Assembly (NCBI RefSeq): GCF_006351965.1 | Contig: NZ_CP040932.1 | Location: forward strand, 2,604,001-2,668,000 | Origin: Oceanicola sp. D3 | GTDB taxonomy: Bacteria > Pseudomonadota > Alphaproteobacteria > Rhodobacterales > Rhodobacteraceae | Length of the DNA: 64,000 nucleotides | Direction of reading: 5' to 3' | Part shown: positions 1-9,349 of the stretch, in pieces | Layout of the letters: each line of letters begins with the position of its first letter | How positions within the stretch are numbered: the stretch's first letter is position 1 | The notes under the pieces: model-generated | The model's input: the letters and a program-made list of their open reading frames with translations, nothing else | Database searches by the model: none | Told to the model about the DNA's origin: nothing | Program-made: the position numbers and the translations under genes

Positions 1-551
1 CTGGGCTTTTGCCCCGGCACCTCGGTCAGCACCACCGCCGCGCGGGCCAGCACCACGGGTGCCACCCGCATCGCCCCCCCCGCCACCTCCAGCGCCGCCT
101 CCAGCGCCGCGCCCGGCACCGCATAGGGGATCACCTTCACCGTGCCCGTGAGCAGACCCTTGGTCACCCGGGTGAAGGGCGCGAGCGTGGCCAGCGTCAG
201 CCCCGGGTCCACCGCGTTGATCGCCCGAACCTTCGCCGAATCCACCAGCAGCACGCCGGGGCCCGTGGCCTTGAAGTTCACCCTTCCTGTGTGCGGCACC
301 GTCACCGTCAGCCCCGCCGCGCCCGGCTCGGGCACCGCCGCGCGGGCCAGCGCCTGCGCCGCCGCGTCCTCGGCCACATCACCCGGCTCCAGCCGCGCCA
401 CCACAACCTCCGAAAGCCCCGCGTCCGCAAGCGCCGCCACGGCCTCGGCGTCCAGCACCGCGCCCTTCTTCAACACCCGCCCCCCCGCGCGCTGCGAATG
501 CGCCAGCACCGCACCCTCCGCCTCGCGCAGCGGCACCGGGCCAAACCTCAT
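1..551 (-). CDS. Molybdopterin-binding protein, MoeA/MobA-related (3' part outside window)
   Basis: The visible 183 N-terminal residues start MRFGPVPLREAEGAVLAHS and match the N-terminal half of the molybdopterin-binding proteins that follow xdhC in many Rhodobacteraceae; in those the C-terminal half is often a MobA-like nucleotidyltransferase, which would lie beyond base 1. The expected role is in molybdenum cofactor handling for xanthine dehydrogenase or CO-dehydrogenase-type hydroxylases. The ATG at 551-549 overlaps the xdhC stop (ATGA), so the two genes are translationally coupled. The family call is from recognisable N-terminal sequence and context; the MobA half is inferred. Confidence 0.7.
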   Translation of the reverse strand, partial: MRFGPVPLREAEGAVLAHSQRAGGRVLKKGAVLDAEAVAALADAGLSEVVVARLEPGDVAEDAAAQALARAAVPEPGAAGLTVTVPHTGRVNFKATGPGVLLVDSAKVRAINAVDPGLTLATLAPFTRVTKGLLTGTVKVIPYAVPGAALEAALEVAGGAMRVAPVVLARAAVVLTEVPGQKP

Positions 552-1522
552 TTGCGCCCCCTGAGCACCTCGGTCACCTGCGCCAGCACAGCCACCGCAA
601 TCTCCGCCGGGCTCTTGGCGCCAATGTTCAGCCCCACCGGCGCATGGATGCGGGCGAGATCGGCCTCGCTGGCGCCCGCCGCGCTCAGTCGCTCCACCCG
701 CTTGGCATGGGTTCGTGTGGAGCCAAGGCAACCGAGGTAAAAGCAGTCCGAGGCCAGCGCCGCCGCAATCGCCGGATCGTCGATCTTCGGGTCATGGGTC
801 AGCGTCACCACCGCCGTGCGCGCATCCAGCCCCCAGCCTTCCAGCGCCTCATCGGGCCAATCATGGCTGATCGTGGTGCCGGGAAAGCGCTCTGGCGTGG
901 CAAAGGCCTCGCGCGGATCCACAAGGTACGGGTCATAGCCCGCCATCTGCGCCATCGGCACGAGGAACTGCGCAATATGCACCGCACCCACCACCGCCAT
1001 CCTGAGCGGCGGGTTGTGAATGCTGACAAAGGTCTTGCCATCCTCCTCAAACCCCGAGCGGTCGGCGCGGAACCGCTCGGCAAAACCCTCCGGCCCCACC
1101 ACCCGGCTGCCCCAGCTTTCGGTATCCACCACATAGGCCACCGGCTGGCGGGCCATGATTGCGCCCACCACCTCGGCCAGCGCCGCCTCGCTCATGCCAG
1201 CACCGATCGGCTGCACCAAGATCCGGATCGTCCCGCCGCAGGCCAGCCCAACGCCGAAGGCCTCGTCATCGCTCACCCCATAGGTCAGCAACCGGCTCTC
1301 GCCGCGCTCCAGCGCCTCGAAAGCCTCGGCCACCACCGCGCCCTCCACGCAGCCGCCCGAAACCGAGCCCTCAAGCGCTCCGCCCCCCGAAATCGCCAGA
1401 TGCGAGCCAACGGGCCGGGGGGCCGAACCCCATGTCTCTACCACGGTCGCCAGCACCGCGCCCTCGCCCGCGCGATGCCAGTCCAGTGCAACAGCAGGAA
1501 TATTGTCGGAAATCTCAGCCAT
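548..1522 (-). CDS. xdhC: XdhC/CoxI family protein
   Basis: Protein of 324 residues. XdhC/CoxI proteins bind molybdenum cofactor and help its sulfuration and insertion into xanthine-dehydrogenase-type enzymes in the cytoplasm. The N-terminal XdhC/CoxI domain is clear (WGSAPRPVGSHLAIS, then GSVSGGCVEGAVV with the conserved GGCVE). A Rossmann-like C-terminal domain follows (MAVVGAVHIAQFLVPMA and YLGCLGSTRTHAKR). I chose the ATG at 1522 because GGAGG lies 8 bases before it; an upstream extension would add 33 residues without family similarity. No xanthine dehydrogenase genes are visible; they may lie beyond base 1. It is separated from the liu genes by about 140 bases, so it may be a separate unit. 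Confidence 0.88.
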   Translation of the reverse strand: MAEISDNIPAVALDWHRAGEGAVLATVVETWGSAPRPVGSHLAISGGGALEGSVSGGCVEGAVVAEAFEALERGESRLLTYGVSDDEAFGVGLACGGTIRILVQPIGAGMSEAALAEVVGAIMARQPVAYVVDTESWGSRVVGPEGFAERFRADRSGFEEDGKTFVSIHNPPLRMAVVGAVHIAQFLVPMAQMAGYDPYLVDPREAFATPERFPGTTISHDWPDEALEGWGLDARTAVVTLTHDPKIDDPAIAAALASDCFYLGCLGSTRTHAKRVERLSAAGASEADLARIHAPVGLNIGAKSPAEIAVAVLAQVTEVLRGRK

Positions 1523-1642
1523 CTTAAGGCCCTCCTCGCGGGCAGAACCTAGCACGCACACCGCAAATGTCTCGCCCACCTTGGTCGCATTCCGCTGCAG
1601 GCACACCCGCCAGCCCCGCAAGCGCGCAGCATGGCCAATGCC

Positions 1643-1658
1643 GGGCCGATGCCGGCCC
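1643..1658 (-). terminator. Weak hairpin after the liu operon
   Basis: GGGCCG and CGGCCC form a 6-bp stem with a 4-base loop just after the stop of the crotonase gene on the minus strand. There is no T-tract, so this is at best a weak or factor-assisted terminator. Confidence 0.25.
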
Positions 1659-1662
1659 TAGC

Positions 1663-2445
1663 TCAGCCCATCCAGCTTGCCTTGCGCTTGTCGAAAAACG
1701 CCGTGATCCCCTCCTGCGCCTCCGCGCTTTCCCAGCGAGTCACCAAGGCCTCCACACTGGTCTCCACCGCCTCGAACGAGGGCGCAGCGCCCAGACGCAG
1801 CGCCAGCGCCTTGGCCTCCGCCACCGCTCCGGGGGCACAGTCCAGATAGGGCGCAACATGCCGCTCCACCGCCGCGTCCAGCTCGCCCTCTGCCACCACT
1901 TCGGCCACAACGCCCAAAATGGCCGCCTCTTGCGCACCGAAGATCCGCGCACTCATGAACACCCGCCGCGCCATCGCCTCGCCCATCCGCGCCAGCACAT
2001 AGGGCCCGATGGTCGCCGGAATCAGCCCAAGGCGGGTTTCGGTAAAGCCAAACTTCGCCCCCTCTACCGCAATCGCCACATCGCAGACGCAGGCCATGCC
2101 GACGCCACCGCCAAAGGCATTGCCGTGGATGCGCCCGATCACCGGCTTGGGGCAGGCATTCACCGCGCCCAGCATCTCCGCCAGCCGCCACGCCTCCGAG
2201 GCCCTCGTCTCGCCATCCGCCGCCATCTGCTCCTGCATCCAGCCAAGGTCACCGCCCGCGCAAAAGCTCTTACCCTCGCCAGCCAGCACCACCACGCGCA
2301 CGGCCTCATCGGCCCCCAGCCGCTGGATTCCGGCATGCACCTCGTCGATCAGATCCGCCGAGAGCGCATTGTGCTTCTCCGCCCGTGCCAGCCAAAACGT
2401 GGCCACGCCCCGCGCGTCGGTGTCGATCCTGACCAGGTCACCCAT
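1663..2445 (-). CDS. liuC: Enoyl-CoA hydratase/isomerase, probable methylglutaconyl-CoA hydratase
   Basis: Crotonase-fold protein of 260 residues. In leucine breakdown this step hydrates 3-methylglutaconyl-CoA to HMG-CoA. The crotonase core is visible: the oxyanion-hole segment GEGKSFCAGGDLGWM, then GRIHGNAFGGGVGMACVCDVA, then the catalytic-Glu region FGFTETRLGLIPATIGPYV. The ATG at 2445 has GGGAGG five bases upstream and overlaps the preceding gene by 8 bases. The substrate is inferred from its place as last catabolic gene of an operon with isovaleryl-CoA dehydrogenase, methylcrotonyl-CoA carboxylase and HMG-CoA lyase; sequence alone would allow other enoyl-CoA substrates. Confidence 0.85.
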   Translation of the reverse strand: MGDLVRIDTDARGVATFWLARAEKHNALSADLIDEVHAGIQRLGADEAVRVVVLAGEGKSFCAGGDLGWMQEQMAADGETRASEAWRLAEMLGAVNACPKPVIGRIHGNAFGGGVGMACVCDVAIAVEGAKFGFTETRLGLIPATIGPYVLARMGEAMARRVFMSARIFGAQEAAILGVVAEVVAEGELDAAVERHVAPYLDCAPGAVAEAKALALRLGAAPSFEAVETSVEALVTRWESAEAQEGITAFFDKRKASWMG

Positions 2446-2956
2446 GATCGCCTCCCATTCCCGGCACCCGCCGCCCGGCCCGGCGCCAGTCGTCGTGCAG
2501 CCAGGCCATCCGGTCAACGAACCAGACCTTGGGCAGCGCCGTCAACACCACCCCGAAGACCACCCAGTCCGCCCACAGCGTCCAGAGCCCCCAGGCCAGC
2601 ACCAGCGCGCCCGGCAGGGACAACGCCCCCAGCACCAGGCCCGCCCTGCGGTGCTCCGCCGGGATCTCGCCGCGATGCTCCAGGAACACCCGCTCGCCCA
2701 GCACGCCCCGGCTCATCCAGGCGTCGAAACGCCTCGGCTCGGGGAACACCCTCGGATTGACCCAGATCCAGCCAAGGGCAAGGCCCACCGGCACCAGCGC
2801 GCCCCATCCCAGCCAGACCCGGCTCCAGATCGCCAGCGCGAGCAGCGGGAGCGTGGTGAGCATCCGGCTCCAGCCGGACCACGGGTTGGCATGGCGCCGC
2901 CAGACGGCATCGTCCATCGCCATCAGCCGCTCGGCGCCGCGAAACAGATCGCTCAC
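2438..2956 (-). CDS. DUF6653 family membrane protein
   Basis: Protein of 172 residues with an N-terminal segment typical of the family (AERLMAMDDAVWRRHANPWS) followed by hydrophobic stretches around residues 33-65 and 105-140, predicting about four membrane passes, and a charged C-terminus. Function is unknown. It overlaps HMG-CoA lyase by 4 bases (ATGA) and the crotonase gene by 8, so it is firmly inside the liu operon. The family assignment is from memory of similar roseobacter proteins in the same position. Confidence 0.75.
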   Translation of the reverse strand: MSDLFRGAERLMAMDDAVWRRHANPWSGWSRMLTTLPLLALAIWSRVWLGWGALVPVGLALGWIWVNPRVFPEPRRFDAWMSRGVLGERVFLEHRGEIPAEHRRAGLVLGALSLPGALVLAWGLWTLWADWVVFGVVLTALPKVWFVDRMAWLHDDWRRAGRRVPGMGGDHG

Positions 2957-3825
2957 GTCACACCGCCCCGCGCCCCGCCGGCCCGCATCGCCCGCGCCAT
3001 CGCGGCCGCCTCCTCGAGCACGCCCATATCCAACCCCGTCTCATAGCCCAATGCCGCCAGCCGGGCCGCCACCGCCTCGGTCGCCACATTGCCCGCCGCG
3101 CCGGGCGCATAGGGGCAACCGCCCAAGCCGCCGACGGCGGCATCAAACACCCGCAGGCCCCGCGCCAATGCCACCTCGATATTCTCCAACGCCCGCCCGC
3201 CTGTGTCATGAAAATGCCCGGCCAGCCGCTCCGCCGGCACCTCACCCAACACCGCGGCCAGCATCGCATCCACCCGCTCGGGCGCGCCGCGCCCCAATGT
3301 CTCGCCCAGGCTCACCTCGGCGCAGCCCATCTCCGCCAGCGCCCCGGCCACCCGGGCCACCGCCTCTGGCGCAACCAGCCCCTCAAACGGGCAATCCGTC
3401 ACCACCGAAACATAGCCCCGCACCGGCACCCCATCGCCCTTCGCGGCCTGCAACACCGGGGCGAAGCGCTCCAGGCTTTCGTCGACCGAGCAATTCAGGT
3501 TGGCGCGGCTAAAGCCCTCGGTGGCCGCAGCAAACACCGCCACCCCATCGCAGTGCGCCGCGCGCGCGGCCTCATAGCCCTTCATGTTTGGTGTCAGCGC
3601 CCAGTAGCCCACGCCCTCTGCCCGGGCGATCCCCGCCATCACCTCGGCGGAAGAGGCCATCTGCGGCACCCATTTGGGCGAAACGAAACTCGCCGCCTCG
3701 ATCCGCGCAAACCCCGCCCGGCTCAGGCAATCCACCAGCGCCACCTTCTCTGGCAGGCCGATCACGCCCGGCTCGTTCTGCAAGCCATCCCTCGGGCCAA
3801 CCTCGAAGATCTCCACCTTCACCAC
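2953..3825 (-). CDS. liuE: Hydroxymethylglutaryl-CoA lyase
   Basis: Protein of 290 residues that cleaves HMG-CoA to acetyl-CoA and acetoacetate, the last step of leucine degradation. It has the HMGL-like TIM barrel with EVGPRDGLQNE at residues 8-18 (metal and substrate binding), LSRAGFARIEAASFVSPKWVPQM, HFHDTGG, and the catalytic-Cys loop GLGGCPYAPGAAGN. The start is GTG at 3825 (GTG GTG AAG), with AGGAG about 11 bases upstream; an ATG nearby at 3831 is out of frame. It overlaps the GST gene by 7 bases upstream and the DUF6653 gene by 4 downstream. Confidence 0.95.
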   Translation of the reverse strand: MVKVEIFEVGPRDGLQNEPGVIGLPEKVALVDCLSRAGFARIEAASFVSPKWVPQMASSAEVMAGIARAEGVGYWALTPNMKGYEAARAAHCDGVAVFAAATEGFSRANLNCSVDESLERFAPVLQAAKGDGVPVRGYVSVVTDCPFEGLVAPEAVARVAGALAEMGCAEVSLGETLGRGAPERVDAMLAAVLGEVPAERLAGHFHDTGGRALENIEVALARGLRVFDAAVGGLGGCPYAPGAAGNVATEAVAARLAALGYETGLDMGVLEEAAAMARAMRAGGARGGVT

Positions 3826-4469
3826 GGCGCATAAAACTCCTGTTTATAAAGCAAATCCGCCCCCTCCGGCGGCGAAGACGCCTGAAAGGCCGGGCGTTCC
3901 TCCATCCGCGCCCACCACGCGCTGAGCGCCGGAAACGCATCCAGCCGGGCAAAGCGCCGGCCCATGTAAACCGCCTGCCCCACCGCCACATCAGCGGCCG
4001 AAAATCCGCTGTCCAGCAGATAGGCCCGCCCCTGCAGCCGCGCCTCCAGCGCCTCGAAACACTTGCCAAGCCGCGCCGCCTCCAGCTTCATCACCACCGG
4101 GCTGCGCATATCGTCATCGTAAAGCATGATGTGCTGCTGCGTCAGCGCGGCGAGGTGCTGGCTGATGGTCTCGGCAAAATGCAGCCAGATCAACCAATCC
4201 GCCCGCTCCGCCTGCCCCGGCCCGCGCCCCAGCCCGGCCTCGGCAAAGCGCTCGCAGAGCAACTCGATGATCGCGCCGGATTCCCACCAGACCTCGCCCT
4301 CAATCTCCAGCGCCGGCACCCGCCCCGCCGGGTTGAGCGCAAGGTAATCTTCCGAGCGCAAGGTCTTGTCAAAGGGATGAACAACAAGCTCAAACTCCAC
4401 CCCCAGCTCATGCAGCAGCCAAAGCACCCGCATCGAGCGTGTCTCGTGGCAGTGATGCAGCCGGATCAT
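3819..4469 (-). CDS. Glutathione S-transferase family protein
   Basis: Protein of about 216 residues with a thioredoxin-like GST N-domain (RSMRVLWLLHELGVEFELV, then LNPAGRVPALEIEG and WWESGAIIELLCERF) and an all-helical C-domain (FSAADVAVGQAVYMG, the GST-C signature). Soluble and cytosolic. Starts at 4469 (MIRLHHC, with GGGGATGGGCCGC before it) and 4478 are both possible; I took 4469. It follows the carboxylase alpha subunit after about 50 bases and overlaps HMG-CoA lyase. Its role in leucine catabolism is unknown; it may detoxify reactive acyl-CoA such as methylcrotonyl-CoA, which is inference only. Confidence 0.85.
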   Translation of the reverse strand: MIRLHHCHETRSMRVLWLLHELGVEFELVVHPFDKTLRSEDYLALNPAGRVPALEIEGEVWWESGAIIELLCERFAEAGLGRGPGQAERADWLIWLHFAETISQHLAALTQQHIMLYDDDMRSPVVMKLEAARLGKCFEALEARLQGRAYLLDSGFSAADVAVGQAVYMGRRFARLDAFPALSAWWARMEERPAFQASSPPEGADLLYKQEFYAPW

Positions 4470-4518
4470 GCGGCCCATCCCCCGCGAAGACGCCTCGAAG
4501 GGCGGATGAGCGGCGCGC

Positions 4519-6447
4519 TCATGCCTCTGCCTCGATCCGCACAATCAGCGCCCCGGCCTCAAGCTGGTCTCCCGCCGCCACCGCAAGCTCGGCCACCACG
4601 CCATCATGGGGCGCGCGCATCACATGCTCCATCTTCATCGCCTCCATCACCGCCAGCCGGTCCCCCGCCTGTACCGTCTCGCCTGCCCGCACATGCAGGC
4701 TGCGCACCACGCCGGGCATCGGCGCGAGGATCGCCCCTTCGCCCGCCGCCTCAGCGCCCACCTCCAGCGGGTCGGGCAGCGCAAACACCATCGGCTCCGC
4801 GCCAAACACCTGCACCTCGCCGCCTATCACCTCGGCCCGCGCCTTCAGGCTGCGCCCGTCGATGCGCCATCCCTCCGGCCCGCGCTCGGCCCGCATCTCG
4901 GCCCCGCCGATCTCCACGCCATAGGCCCCGCCGCCCAGCGCCGAGATCCGGCCCTCCACCGGCTCCGCACCGCGCAGCAGCGTCACCGGCCAGCTCAACG
5001 GCGCCCAAAGCGCAAACCCCTCGCCCGGCCCGCCCTCATTGAGCCCAAGTGCCGCCAGCGCGGCCAGCGCCAAAAGCTCCGGCTCTGTGCAGGGCGCGGT
5101 CAGCGCCTCAAGGTCACGGGCAATCAGCCCCGTCTCCACATCCCCGGCGCGAAAGCCCGCGTGGTCAATCAGCCGCCCGAGAAAGCCAAGGTTGGTAACA
5201 ACCCCGGCCACCTCCGTCGCCGCCAGCCCCTCGGCCAGCGCCGCGCGGGCCTCGGCACGGGTGGCACCATGGCAGGTGAGCTTGGCAATCATCGGGTCAT
5301 AATGCGGGCTGATCACATCGCCCTCGCGCACCCCCGTATCCACCCGCCCGGGGCCAAAGCGCAGCCGCTCCAGCCGCCCCGTGGCGGGCAAGAAGCCCGC
5401 GGGCACATCCTCGGCATAAAGCCGCGCCTCCATCGCATGGCCACGGATCGTCAGATCCTCCTGCGCGCAGGGCAAGGGCTCGCCCGCCGCCACCCTCAGC
5501 TGCCATTCCACCAGATCGACCCCGGTGATCTCTTCGCTCACCGGATGCTCCACCTGCAACCGCGTGTTCATCTCCATGAACCAAAAGCCATCGGGCCTGA
5601 GCCCGCCTGAACCGTCGACGATAAACTCAACCGTCCCTGCGCCCTTGTAGCCAATCGCCTTCGCCGCCCGCACCGCCGCGCCGCCCATCGCCGCGCGCAC
5701 CTCCTGGGTCATCCCCGGCGCGGGCGCCTCCTCAATCACCTTCTGGTGCCGCCGTTGCAGCGAGCAATCCCGCTCAAACAGATGAACAGCCCGCTGCCCG
5801 TCGCCAAACACCTGCACCTCGATATGGCGCGGATGCTCGATGAACTTCTCGATCAGCACATCGCCATTGCCAAAGGCCCCCAGCGCCTCCACCCGGGCCG
5901 ATTCCAGCGCGTCCTCAAACGCCTCCGCCCGTTCCACCAGCCGCATGCCGCGCCCGCCACCGCCTGCCACGGCCTTGATCAGCACCGGATAGCCGATCAG
6001 CGCCGCCTCGGCCTCCAGCCGCCCCGGATCCTGCTCCGCGCCATGATAACCCGGCACCACCGGCACACCCGCGGCCTCCATCCGCGCCTTCGCGGCATCC
6101 TTCAGCCCCATCGCGCGGATCGCCTCTGCGCCCGGCCCGATAAAGGTGATCCCGGCCCCCTCCAGCGCCGCGACGAAATCGGGGTTCTCGCTCAGAAAGC
6201 CATAGCCCGGATGGACCGCCTGCGCGCCCGTCTGCTGCGCCGCAGCCACCACCTTGCCAATGTCGAGATAGCTCAAACCGCTCGCCGCAGGCCCGATGCA
6301 AACAGCCTCATCCGCCATGGCCACATGACGGGCATCAGCATCAGCCTCTGAGTAGACGGCCACCACCTTCACCCCCAGCCTGCGGCAGGTGTCGATCACC
6401 CTGCAGGCAATCTCGCCCCTGTTGGCGATCAGGATCTTGTCAAACAT
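4519..6447 (-). CDS. liuD: Methylcrotonyl-CoA carboxylase, biotin-containing alpha subunit
   Basis: Protein of 642 residues. With the beta subunit it carboxylates 3-methylcrotonyl-CoA. Domains in order: biotin carboxylase N-domain from residue 1 (FDKILIANRGEIACRVI), ATP-grasp (AVAGGGGRGMRLV, then QRRHQKVIEEAPAP), biotin carboxylase C-domain (MEARLYAEDVPAGFLPATG), a variable linker, and the biotinyl domain with AMKM, biotinylated at about Lys605. Acetyl/propionyl-CoA carboxylases are similar, but the operon partners fix the substrate as methylcrotonyl-CoA. The ATG at 6447 has GGAGG 6 bases upstream; a second in-frame ATG two codons earlier sits on top of the ribosome site. It overlaps the upstream membrane gene by 8 bases. 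Confidence 0.95.
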   Translation of the reverse strand: MFDKILIANRGEIACRVIDTCRRLGVKVVAVYSEADADARHVAMADEAVCIGPAASGLSYLDIGKVVAAAQQTGAQAVHPGYGFLSENPDFVAALEGAGITFIGPGAEAIRAMGLKDAAKARMEAAGVPVVPGYHGAEQDPGRLEAEAALIGYPVLIKAVAGGGGRGMRLVERAEAFEDALESARVEALGAFGNGDVLIEKFIEHPRHIEVQVFGDGQRAVHLFERDCSLQRRHQKVIEEAPAPGMTQEVRAAMGGAAVRAAKAIGYKGAGTVEFIVDGSGGLRPDGFWFMEMNTRLQVEHPVSEEITGVDLVEWQLRVAAGEPLPCAQEDLTIRGHAMEARLYAEDVPAGFLPATGRLERLRFGPGRVDTGVREGDVISPHYDPMIAKLTCHGATRAEARAALAEGLAATEVAGVVTNLGFLGRLIDHAGFRAGDVETGLIARDLEALTAPCTEPELLALAALAALGLNEGGPGEGFALWAPLSWPVTLLRGAEPVEGRISALGGGAYGVEIGGAEMRAERGPEGWRIDGRSLKARAEVIGGEVQVFGAEPMVFALPDPLEVGAEAAGEGAILAPMPGVVRSLHVRAGETVQAGDRLAVMEAMKMEHVMRAPHDGVVAELAVAAGDQLEAGALIVRIEAEA

Positions 6448-6919
6448 CCGCATCCTCCTCCCCGGCTTCGCTCAGGAACCGGTGGCGATAGATGAAATTC
6501 GGCCTCGCGCCGGTGAGCAGATAAAACCCCACCACCACAGCCGCCACGGCCTCTGCCAAGGCCCAAAGCTGGCCGCCCCACGCGCCCTTCATGCCGGTGG
6601 CAAAATCAACAAGGATCATCCCGCAAGCCGTCACCCCGAGCCATCCGCCGGGCGGTAGCCGAAAGAAGATCGCGGCGGCCGCCAGCAGCAGCACGATCAC
6701 CTCCAGCGGCATCCAGAACCCGCCAAAAACGAAGGTCCACAGCACCAGCCGCCATGCGGCCATTCCCATGAAGAACAGCGTCGCCGCGTAGAGCGGCAGG
6801 TTTAGCCGCCCCTGCGGATGCGCCTCCACCATCGCCCGGCTCACATGCACCCAGCGCTGCCCGCTCACCGGGTCGCGGCGGCCTGTTACAAAGCGGCCTT
6901 CCTCTGGCATTCCCTTCAT
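6440..6919 (-). CDS. Hypothetical membrane protein in liu operon
   Basis: Protein of 159 residues with no recognised family. A soluble N-terminal stretch (RFVTGRRDPVSGQRWVHVSR) precedes four hydrophobic segments spanning roughly residues 40-140, and the C-terminus is acidic. The ATG at 6919 has GAGGGG 6 bases upstream, 10 bases after the carboxylase beta stop; the gene then overlaps the alpha-subunit start by 8 bases. Being between the two carboxylase subunits suggests co-translation, but nothing in the sequence shows a catalytic role. Confidence 0.8.
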   Translation of the reverse strand: MKGMPEEGRFVTGRRDPVSGQRWVHVSRAMVEAHPQGRLNLPLYAATLFFMGMAAWRLVLWTFVFGGFWMPLEVIVLLLAAAAIFFRLPPGGWLGVTACGMILVDFATGMKGAWGGQLWALAEAVAAVVVGFYLLTGARPNFIYRHRFLSEAGEEDADV

Positions 6920-6929
6920 CTCGCACCCC

Positions 6930-8534
6930 TCACATCCGGAAGACGCCAAAGCGCGTCTCCTCAATGGGCGCGTTCAACGCCGCCCGCAGGCTGAGCGCAA
7001 GCACATCGCGGCTCTTCCTCGGGTCGATGATCCCGTCATCCCAAAGCCGCGCAGAGGCATAAAGCGGGTCCGACTGTTCCTCGAACTGGTCAAGCACCGG
7101 CTGCTTGAAGGCCGCCTCCTCCTCCTCGCTCCAGCTTCCGCCGCCCCGCTCGATGGCATCGCGCTTTACCGTGGCCAGCACCCCCGCCGCCTGCGCCCCG
7201 CCCATCACCGAGATCCGGCTGGTCGGCCATGTCCAAAGAAACCGGGGGCTATAGGCCCGCCCCGCCATGCCATAGTTGCCCGCCCCAAATGAGCCGCCAA
7301 CCAGCAGGGTGATCTTGGGCACGCTCGTCGTGGCCACCGCTGTCACCATCTTGGCCCCGTGCCGCGCGATCCCCTCGTTTTCATATTTCTTGCCCACCAT
7401 GAAGCCGGTGATGTTCTGCAAAAAAACCAAAGGGATACGCCGCTGGGAGCACAGCTCAACAAAATGCGCCCCCTTCACCGCGCTCTCGCTGAAGAGCACA
7501 CCGTTGTTGGCAATAATCCCGCAGGCCATGCCCTCCACATGGGCAAAGCCGCACACCAGTGTTTCGCCAAAGCGCGGCTTGAATTCGTCAAACCGCGAGC
7601 CGTCCACCACCCGCGCGATCACCTCGCGAATGTCCCACGGCTGGCGCGGGTCGGCAGGCACCACGCCCAAAATCTCCTCCGGGTCATAGAGCGGCGCCTC
7701 CCCCGTAGGGTGGGCAATCTGCCCACCACCCGAGCCGCCCAGAGAGCCAACCGCCTCCCGCGCCAGCGCCAGCGCATGGGCGTCATCCTCCGCCAACATA
7801 TCCGCCACGCCGCTCAGCCGCGTGTGCACATCCCCGCCGCCCAGCTCCTCGGCGCTTACAACCTCCCCCGTCGCCGCCTTCACCAAAGGCGGCCCGGCCA
7901 GAAAGATCGTGCCCTGCTCCCGCACGATGATGCTTACATCGCTCATCGCAGGCACATAGGCCCCGCCCGCCGTGCAACTGCCCATCACCACCGCAATCTG
8001 CGCGATCCCCTTCGCGCTCATCTGCGCCTGGTTGTAAAAGATCCGGCCAAAGTGGTCGCGATCCGGAAACACCTCATCCTGGTTCGGCAGGTTCGCCCCG
8101 CCGCTGTCGACGAGGTAGACGCACGGCAGGCGGCATTGCTCGGCAATTTCCTGCGCCCGCAGGTGCTTCTTCACCGACATCGGATAATAGGTGCCGCCCT
8201 TCACCGTGGCGTCATTGGCCAGCACCATCACCTCGCGGCCCTTCACCCGGCCCACCCCGGCGATCATCCCCGCCGCAGGGGCCGCGCCGTCATACATGCC
8301 GTGGGCCGCCGTCGCGCCCACCTCCAGAAGGGGCGAGCCCGGGTCGAGCAGCCCGGCCACCCGGTCACGCGGCAGCATCTTGCCCCGGCTCTTATGGCGC
8401 GCGCGCGACTTTTCTCCGCCGCCCAGCGCCGCCGCCTCCGCCGCCGCGCGAGCGCGGGCCAGCGCCGCCTCCGAGGCCGCGCGGTTGGCGGCATACTCCT
8501 CGGATTTCACCGATATCTTCGACTGCAACTTCAT
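6930..8534 (-). CDS. liuB: Methylcrotonyl-CoA carboxylase beta (carboxyltransferase) subunit
   Basis: Protein of 534 residues, the usual length for this family, with N- and C-terminal carboxyltransferase (crotonase-like) domains. Characteristic segments are [68 protein letters not shown] and [16 protein letters not shown]. It transfers the carboxyl group from biotin to 3-methylcrotonyl-CoA. The ATG at 8534 overlaps the EcsC gene (ATGA). The linker near residues 270-277 ([10 protein letters not shown]) is encoded by a copy of a palindromic repeat (7705-7727) that is otherwise found between genes; see findings. Confidence 0.95.
   Translation of the reverse strand: MKLQSKISVKSEEYAANRAASEAALARARAAAEAAALGGGEKSRARHKSRGKMLPRDRVAGLLDPGSPLLEVGATAAHGMYDGAAPAAGMIAGVGRVKGREVMVLANDATVKGGTYYPMSVKKHLRAQEIAEQCRLPCVYLVDSGGANLPNQDEVFPDRDHFGRIFYNQAQMSAKGIAQIAVVMGSCTAGGAYVPAMSDVSIIVREQGTIFLAGPPLVKAATGEVVSAEELGGGDVHTRLSGVADMLAEDDAHALALAREAVGSLGGSGGGQIAHPTGEAPLYDPEEILGVVPADPRQPWDIREVIARVVDGSRFDEFKPRFGETLVCGFAHVEGMACGIIANNGVLFSESAVKGAHFVELCSQRRIPLVFLQNITGFMVGKKYENEGIARHGAKMVTAVATTSVPKITLLVGGSFGAGNYGMAGRAYSPRFLWTWPTSRISVMGGAQAAGVLATVKRDAIERGGGSWSEEEEAAFKQPVLDQFEEQSDPLYASARLWDDGIIDPRKSRDVLALSLRAALNAPIEETRFGVFRM
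7705..7727. repeat. Palindromic repeat element inside liuB coding sequence
   Basis: The 23-base element begins GTAGGGTGGGCA on the plus strand and has perfect 8-bp inverted arms GGTGGGCA / TGCCCACC around ATC. It is base-identical to the copies at 18934-18956 and 18984-19006. Read on the coding (minus) strand it is in frame and contributes the peptide GGQIAHPT to the inter-domain linker. Confidence 0.9.
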
Positions 8535-9349
8535 GCCTTCTCCCCGGCCTCCGCTTCCGGCGCAGGCAACAGCCGCCGGTGCATCAGCCACCGCAGCCTA
8601 AAACCATAACGCGCCGCTCGCGCCACATCCGTCTGAAAACTCGCGTTCACGCCCGCGCCAATCGCCGCGCCTGCCAGCGGCACCACCTGCGCCGCCTTGC
8701 GCTTGAGCAGATCGGTGCCAAGGCCCCGCGCCACCCGGTCGATCACCTTGTCGACCACCCAATCGGCGCCCTTCTCCAGCACATAGCGCACCTCGGGAGC
8801 CTGCAACTCCTTGGCCAACTGGTTCACCTTGCCAAGGCTCTCCTTGCGCCCCTCCAGCCCGCGCACCGTGGCCAGCTCCAGCACCATCAGCCGAAACACG
8901 AGCTCCTCCTCGCCCTCCCCCTCAAAGCCATAGGCCTGCCCGGTCGCCCGCACGGTGCGCGCGGCAAGGCTGATGGTGGCCGGAATGTCCAACGTCATCC
9001 CCAGCCCGCCAAACCAGCCCGCCGCCCCGCCAGAAGCCGCACCAGAACCCGCCGCCCAGCCCTGAACCCGCAGCGCAGTGGCATCGCAGGCGGCCAGATC
9101 ATCGGTGTGATGGCTGGCCGCAGGCAAGGTCAGCCCCGCGCCCCTGTCAGCAAGCGCCAAAGCGCGGCGCAACACGCCAGACGGCACAACACGGCGCAAC
9201 AAGCCCCCCAGCGGTGCAGTCGCCTTCTCGGCCCCGCGCCCCATACGGCTGTAGCGCTTTTTCTCGTATTTCTCCTGCTCCGCCAGTGCAGCAGTCAAGG
9301 CCGCCTCAAACCGGCGGTCACGGTCTGGAAGATCGCCCTTCTCGCTCAC
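8531..9349 (-). CDS. EcsC family protein
   Basis: Protein of 272 residues. It has the EcsC-type helical region: [22 protein letters not shown], then [21 protein letters not shown] and a C-terminal [21 protein letters not shown] segment with glycine-rich helices, followed by [13 protein letters not shown]. EcsC proteins are poorly understood and membrane-associated in some bacteria. The start is GTG at 9349 in a GTGA overlap with the upstream stop; the next ATG is 35 codons in. It overlaps liuB by 4 bases. It is co-expressed with leucine catabolism genes for reasons not visible here. Confidence 0.8.
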   Translation of the reverse strand: MSEKGDLPDRDRRFEAALTAALAEQEKYEKKRYSRMGRGAEKATAPLGGLLRRVVPSGVLRRALALADRGAGLTLPAASHHTDDLAACDATALRVQGWAAGSGAASGGAAGWFGGLGMTLDIPATISLAARTVRATGQAYGFEGEGEEELVFRLMVLELATVRGLEGRKESLGKVNQLAKELQAPEVRYVLEKGADWVVDKVIDRVARGLGTDLLKRKAAQVVPLAGAAIGAGVNASFQTDVARAARYGFRLRWLMHRRLLPAPEAEAGEKA

